A stretch of 9,925 nucleotides of DNA from an uncultured Ruminococcus sp. (GTDB lineage: Bacteria; Bacillota; Clostridia; Oscillospirales; Acutalibacteraceae), in the NCBI GenBank assembly GCA_902773155.1, contig CACYDK010000148.1, positions 1 through 9,925 on the forward strand, given 5' to 3'. The notes under the pieces were generated by a model. The model did not search any database and was not told the DNA's origin. It worked only from the letters and a program-made list of their open reading frames with translations. The position numbers were made by a program, and so were the translations under genes. Positions 7,428 to 9,925 of this stretch are shown here, piece by piece. The first letter of the stretch is position 1; each line of letters opens with the position of its first letter.

Positions 7428-9148
7428 CAGATATCCCTTACAATAATCTTTTTGTTTTCTATTTTTACCTCTCGGTTACAAACCTCATTAGCGGCTTTTT
7501 TATGAGAGATGAGTATGCAGGTTTTGTTCTTTAGATTCTCGATATTCTTAAGCAGTCTGATCTCGGTATTTGAATCGAGAGCAGAGGTAGCCTCGTCGAG
7601 GATGATCACCGGAGCGTTGGACAGCAGGGCGCGCGCTATCGCGACGCGCTGAACCTGACCCTCGCTGAGACCCATTCCCTTCTCGCCGAGAACCGTATCG
7701 AGTCCCTCGGGAAGCTCCGAGATAAAGTCGGCGCAGGCGGTTTTGGCGGCATTGAGTATCTCCTCCTCGGTTGCTTCGGGACGGATAAAGGAGATATTGT
7801 CGCGGATCGTGCCCGAAAGCAGGAAATTGCCCTGAGGCACATAGGCGAACATATCGCGGATATTTTTATCGACCTTTACCCTGCTTCCGTCGCTGAGCTT
7901 AAGATATATCTCGCCCTCGTTTACCGGGAAAACATCGAGCAGAAGCTTGGTCAGGGTGCTTTTGCCTATACCGGAGATACCTGTTATCACCACAAAATCT
8001 CCCTTGTTTATTGTGAGTCCGGTGTTTTCAAGCACGGTATCGCGGTCATATTTAAAGGTTATATCCTTGAATTCTATAGAGCTTAGCTTACTGTACAGCT
8101 CATTGATATCTATACTCTCGTTCTCTTCTATGGAATGCTCCTCGGGGAAGTTTTCGATCTCCATAATACGCTCGGCCGAGGCGAGAGCCTGATAATATGT
8201 AGGCAGAATCGAGGTAAGACCCTGTACCGGCGACTGGATCTGAGATACCAGCGAGAGGATCTCGGTAAGAATACCGTAGGTCAGAACTCCCTGCAGGATA
8301 CCGAACGAGCCCCAGACAAGGCCGTAGATGTAAGCGAAGGTAAAGACCATTGAAAAACCTGTCGAGGAGACGATGGAAAGATAGTTCCTCTTGCGTTTTA
8401 CGAGAAAATTGTCCCACTGAAGCTTGTGCGACTCCTCGTCGATCCTGTCGTACCGGTTGAACACCTTGATAACCAGAAGGCTTGAGAGCACCTCCTGCAT
8501 AAAGCCCCGGGTCTTTCCGTCGGTCTCCTGAGCTTTTTTGTGCAAATCCTTAAGAACTCCCTTAAACAGGAGCATAACCAGCATAATAAGAGCTCCGCCG
8601 ATAACGAAAACCAGCGCGAACCGCCAGTCTATAGAGAACAACACGGCGAATATACCGATCAGCTTTACCAGAAAATAAACCACGCTGGGGACGATCGAAA
8701 TAATCGCTCCCGTGATTACGGAGACGTCGCTTGTAAGTCTCGTCATAAGCTCTCCGGAATGGTAGGAGGATATTTTTGCGTAGTCCTTACGGAGCATAGA
8801 CTCAAAGAGCTTTGATTTGATGTGGATCTCCAGTTTGTTCGAGGCGTTAAACGAGGTTATCCTCGACAGGATGCTGATACCGACCTGCAGAAGCGTTACC
8901 GTGATCAACAGCACAGCGTAGAAAATTACTCCGTTTATATCGTGAGAGTATGCCGCGCAATCGACGATCTCGCGGGCAAGCTGAGCCACCAAAACTCCCG
9001 AATAGGCCATTACTCCGAAGAGAACGGTCATAAGGATGATGTTGACGAGCTGAGGCTTGGAGTTACGGCAGATCCAAAGCGTGGTCTCCTTGTCAAATTC
9101 TCGTATTTTACTAATGTAGTTTTTTGAAAAATCACCTTTAATTTTCAA
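7427..9148 (-). CDS. ABC exporter half-transporter (membrane domain fused to ATPase)
   Basis: This 573-residue protein has the layout of a type-1 ABC exporter: about six membrane segments in residues 35-310, then an ATPase domain (about 355-570). The ATPase motifs are complete: Walker A GISGIGKST (390-398), Q-loop VPQGN with Gln439, signature LSEGQ (494-498), Walker B VIILDEA (514-520), a SALDS D-loop and the H-loop His549. The half-transporter should work as a homodimer. It lacks the N-terminal C39 peptidase domain of bacteriocin exporters, so any leader removal must come from another protein. The S26-like peptidase encoded immediately upstream is the obvious candidate. The start is TTG 9148, with AGGAG seven bases upstream. 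It overlaps the peptidase stop by four bases (TTGA). The substrate is not identifiable from sequence; a peptide is inferred from the neighbours. Confidence 0.92.
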   Translation of the reverse strand: MKIKGDFSKNYISKIREFDKETTLWICRNSKPQLVNIILMTVLFGVMAYSGVLVAQLAREIVDCAAYSHDINGVIFYAVLLITVTLLQVGISILSRITSFNASNKLEIHIKSKLFESMLRKDYAKISSYHSGELMTRLTSDVSVITGAIISIVPSVVYFLVKLIGIFAVLFSIDWRFALVFVIGGALIMLVMLLFKGVLKDLHKKAQETDGKTRGFMQEVLSSLLVIKVFNRYDRIDEESHKLQWDNFLVKRKRNYLSIVSSTGFSMVFTFAYIYGLVWGSFGILQGVLTYGILTEILSLVSQIQSPVQGLTSILPTYYQALASAERIMEIENFPEEHSIEENESIDINELYSKLSSIEFKDITFKYDRDTVLENTGLTINKGDFVVITGISGIGKSTLTKLLLDVFPVNEGEIYLKLSDGSRVKVDKNIRDMFAYVPQGNFLLSGTIRDNISFIRPEATEEEILNAAKTACADFISELPEGLDTVLGEKGMGLSEGQVQRVAIARALLSNAPVIILDEATSALDSNTEIRLLKNIENLKNKTCILISHKKAANEVCNREVKIENKKIIVRDI

Positions 9149-9594
9149 TGCTTTCTCCTATTTTTCACAGTGATAAAAAGCGACCTTACAGGACGGGTAT
9201 AAAACCAAACGTTGCAGTAAAGACGGTAGACGGGATGAGTTACCCGGTACATTTTGCCCTTTCTGTAAAACGCGGATACAACGCCTATAATATCGTCGTC
9301 GGTTATACCGTATTCTTTTGCGGAGTTATTGTCGCCGAGCATAACATAGCTTCCGTCCTTTTTGAACCCCACGACCCTATGAAGAACGTAGGATTCGGTC
9401 TCTCGCCTGTAGTAGAAAGGCATGTCAAAAAGATGAAGCCGTCCGGCCGGCTTTTTCAGAAACACCATATCCTCGCCGCTTCTAAGCAGGGGGCGCATAC
9501 TGTCCCCGCGAGGTAAAAACGAAACAGTTTTTCCGGCGGAAAGCTGCTCCTTCATAACAGGAACAAGCACGTCCGGATCAATAACTTTATTCAA
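9145..9594 (-). CDS. S24/S26 family (SipW-like) serine peptidase
   Basis: Numbered from TTG 9594, this 149-residue protein has the signal-peptidase/LexA-type core. PRGDSMRPLLRSG carries the probable nucleophile Ser32, YVLHRVVG carries His72, and MLGDNN (Gly87 to Asn90) matches the conserved GDN box of signal peptidases. A His before RV in place of Lys is the pattern of ER-type (SipW-like, S26B) peptidases, so a Ser/His catalytic centre is likely. There is no N-terminal membrane anchor, unlike ordinary signal peptidases; only a weak hydrophobic C-terminal stretch (about 120-143) is visible. The frame could start at TTG 9624. I prefer TTG 9594 because AAGGAAG lies about nine bases upstream and the start then overlaps the PqqD-like stop by eight bases. 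Its probable role is processing a peptide handled by the neighbouring PqqD-like protein and exporter (inference). Confidence 0.82.
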   Translation of the reverse strand: MNKVIDPDVLVPVMKEQLSAGKTVSFLPRGDSMRPLLRSGEDMVFLKKPAGRLHLFDMPFYYRRETESYVLHRVVGFKKDGSYVMLGDNNSAKEYGITDDDIIGVVSAFYRKGKMYRVTHPVYRLYCNVWFYTRPVRSLFITVKNRRKH

Positions 9595-9850
9595 GTATAT
9601 CAGCTTCCTTAGCTTTTTTAACAAAGGCCCTTACATCGGCTCTTGCAATTTCCTCTGAGACATCATATTTCTGCAGAAGAATTTTAACAAGCTCCTCTTC
9701 GTCGCAACCCTTCTGCATTGTTTCAAACAGAAGAGCGCCGGTCTCATTCAGATTGATAAGTCCACTGAAATCCACAACGGCGTCGCCTACCGGAACTACG
9801 ATATATGAATCGGATATTTTTCTGAGCAAAAAGTTTTCTTTTATTTTCAT
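9587..9850 (-). CDS. PqqD-like protein (RiPP recognition element fold)
   Basis: This 87-residue protein has the PqqD pattern: two or three N-terminal beta strands (residues 10-33, with YIVVPVGDAVVDFSGLINLN), the ETGALLFETM helix, then acidic helices EEELVKILLQKYDVS and ADVRAFVKKAKEADILE. PqqD and the equivalent B1 domains of lasso-peptide systems bind the leader of a precursor peptide and present it to the modifying enzymes. The length is typical for a stand-alone PqqD protein. ATG 9850 has AGAGG five bases upstream. The stop overlaps the start of the peptidase gene. It is the first visible gene of the operon, but the reading frame upstream may belong to another member beyond the window edge. 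No pyrroloquinoline quinone genes are seen, so a role in PQQ synthesis is unlikely. Confidence 0.85.
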   Translation of the reverse strand: MKIKENFLLRKISDSYIVVPVGDAVVDFSGLINLNETGALLFETMQKGCDEEELVKILLQKYDVSEEIARADVRAFVKKAKEADILE

Positions 9851-9924
9851 ATTGACCTCTCGTTTTTTGAATTATTCAGGTGTCGGGATTCTGTCCTTTT
9901 ACGAAAATAAGCCCGGCACAGCGT
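9847..9924 (-). other. Possible 3' end of an upstream operon gene
   Basis: On the - strand one frame is open from the window edge (9924) to a TGA at 9849-9847. That stop overlaps the PqqD-like ATG as ATGA, the same coupling style seen elsewhere in this operon. It would encode a basic, hydrophilic C-terminus ending NNSKNERSI. A second frame ends at TGA 9878-9876 and is also short and open, so the choice between them is not settled. No promoter is visible in these 75 bases. Confidence 0.3.
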
Positions 9925-9925
9925 A

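Noticed and set aside
9587..9850. PqqD as part of pyrroloquinoline quinone synthesis
   Set aside because: No PqqA, B, C or E is seen in the window, and the exporter and S26 peptidase context fits peptide processing better.

Overview
The window looks like the chromosome of a spore-forming, starch-degrading Clostridium-class bacterium, most like a gut Ruminococcus (R. bromii type). Three things point there: a Gram-positive SAM-I riboswitch in front of metK, a pair of CotF-type spore coat genes, and a secreted starch-binding protein that ends in a type I dockerin, as in amylosome components. The species is an inference; no rRNA or other strong phylogenetic marker is present.

Positions 1-1495 (+ strand): a consensus housekeeping promoter, a SAM-I (S-box) riboswitch with its intrinsic terminator, metK (S-adenosylmethionine synthetase), and a bidirectional terminator shared with the convergent genes that follow.

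Positions 1497-1932 (- strand): two small, translationally linked spore coat genes (57 and 83 residues). Together they resemble the two halves of the ferritin-like CotF fold.

Positions 1980-6202 (- strand): a two-gene starch operon. An extended -10 promoter, with a near-perfect palindrome just upstream, drives a 548-residue secreted protein made of two CBM26-like starch-binding modules, two Ig-like modules, a Pro/Thr linker and a dockerin, with no catalytic domain. After 17 bases comes a 796-residue secreted GH13 alpha-amylase with an N-terminal starch-binding module but no dockerin. A 13-bp hairpin terminator closes the operon. The first protein probably fixes starch to a cohesin-bearing cell-surface scaffold, and the amylase cuts it.

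Positions 6273-9850 (- strand): a compact, overlapping four-gene operon encoding, in transcription order, a PqqD-like protein (peptide-recognition fold), an S24/S26 (SipW-like Ser/His) peptidase, an ABC exporter half-transporter without a C39 peptidase domain, and an NTP_transf_5 nucleotidyltransferase. This set resembles the accessory part of a ribosomally made peptide (RiPP, for example lasso-peptide) cluster, but no precursor or core maturation enzyme is visible. They may lie upstream, beyond position 9925. This operon is the most interesting part of the window. No gap between genes exceeds 300 bases.
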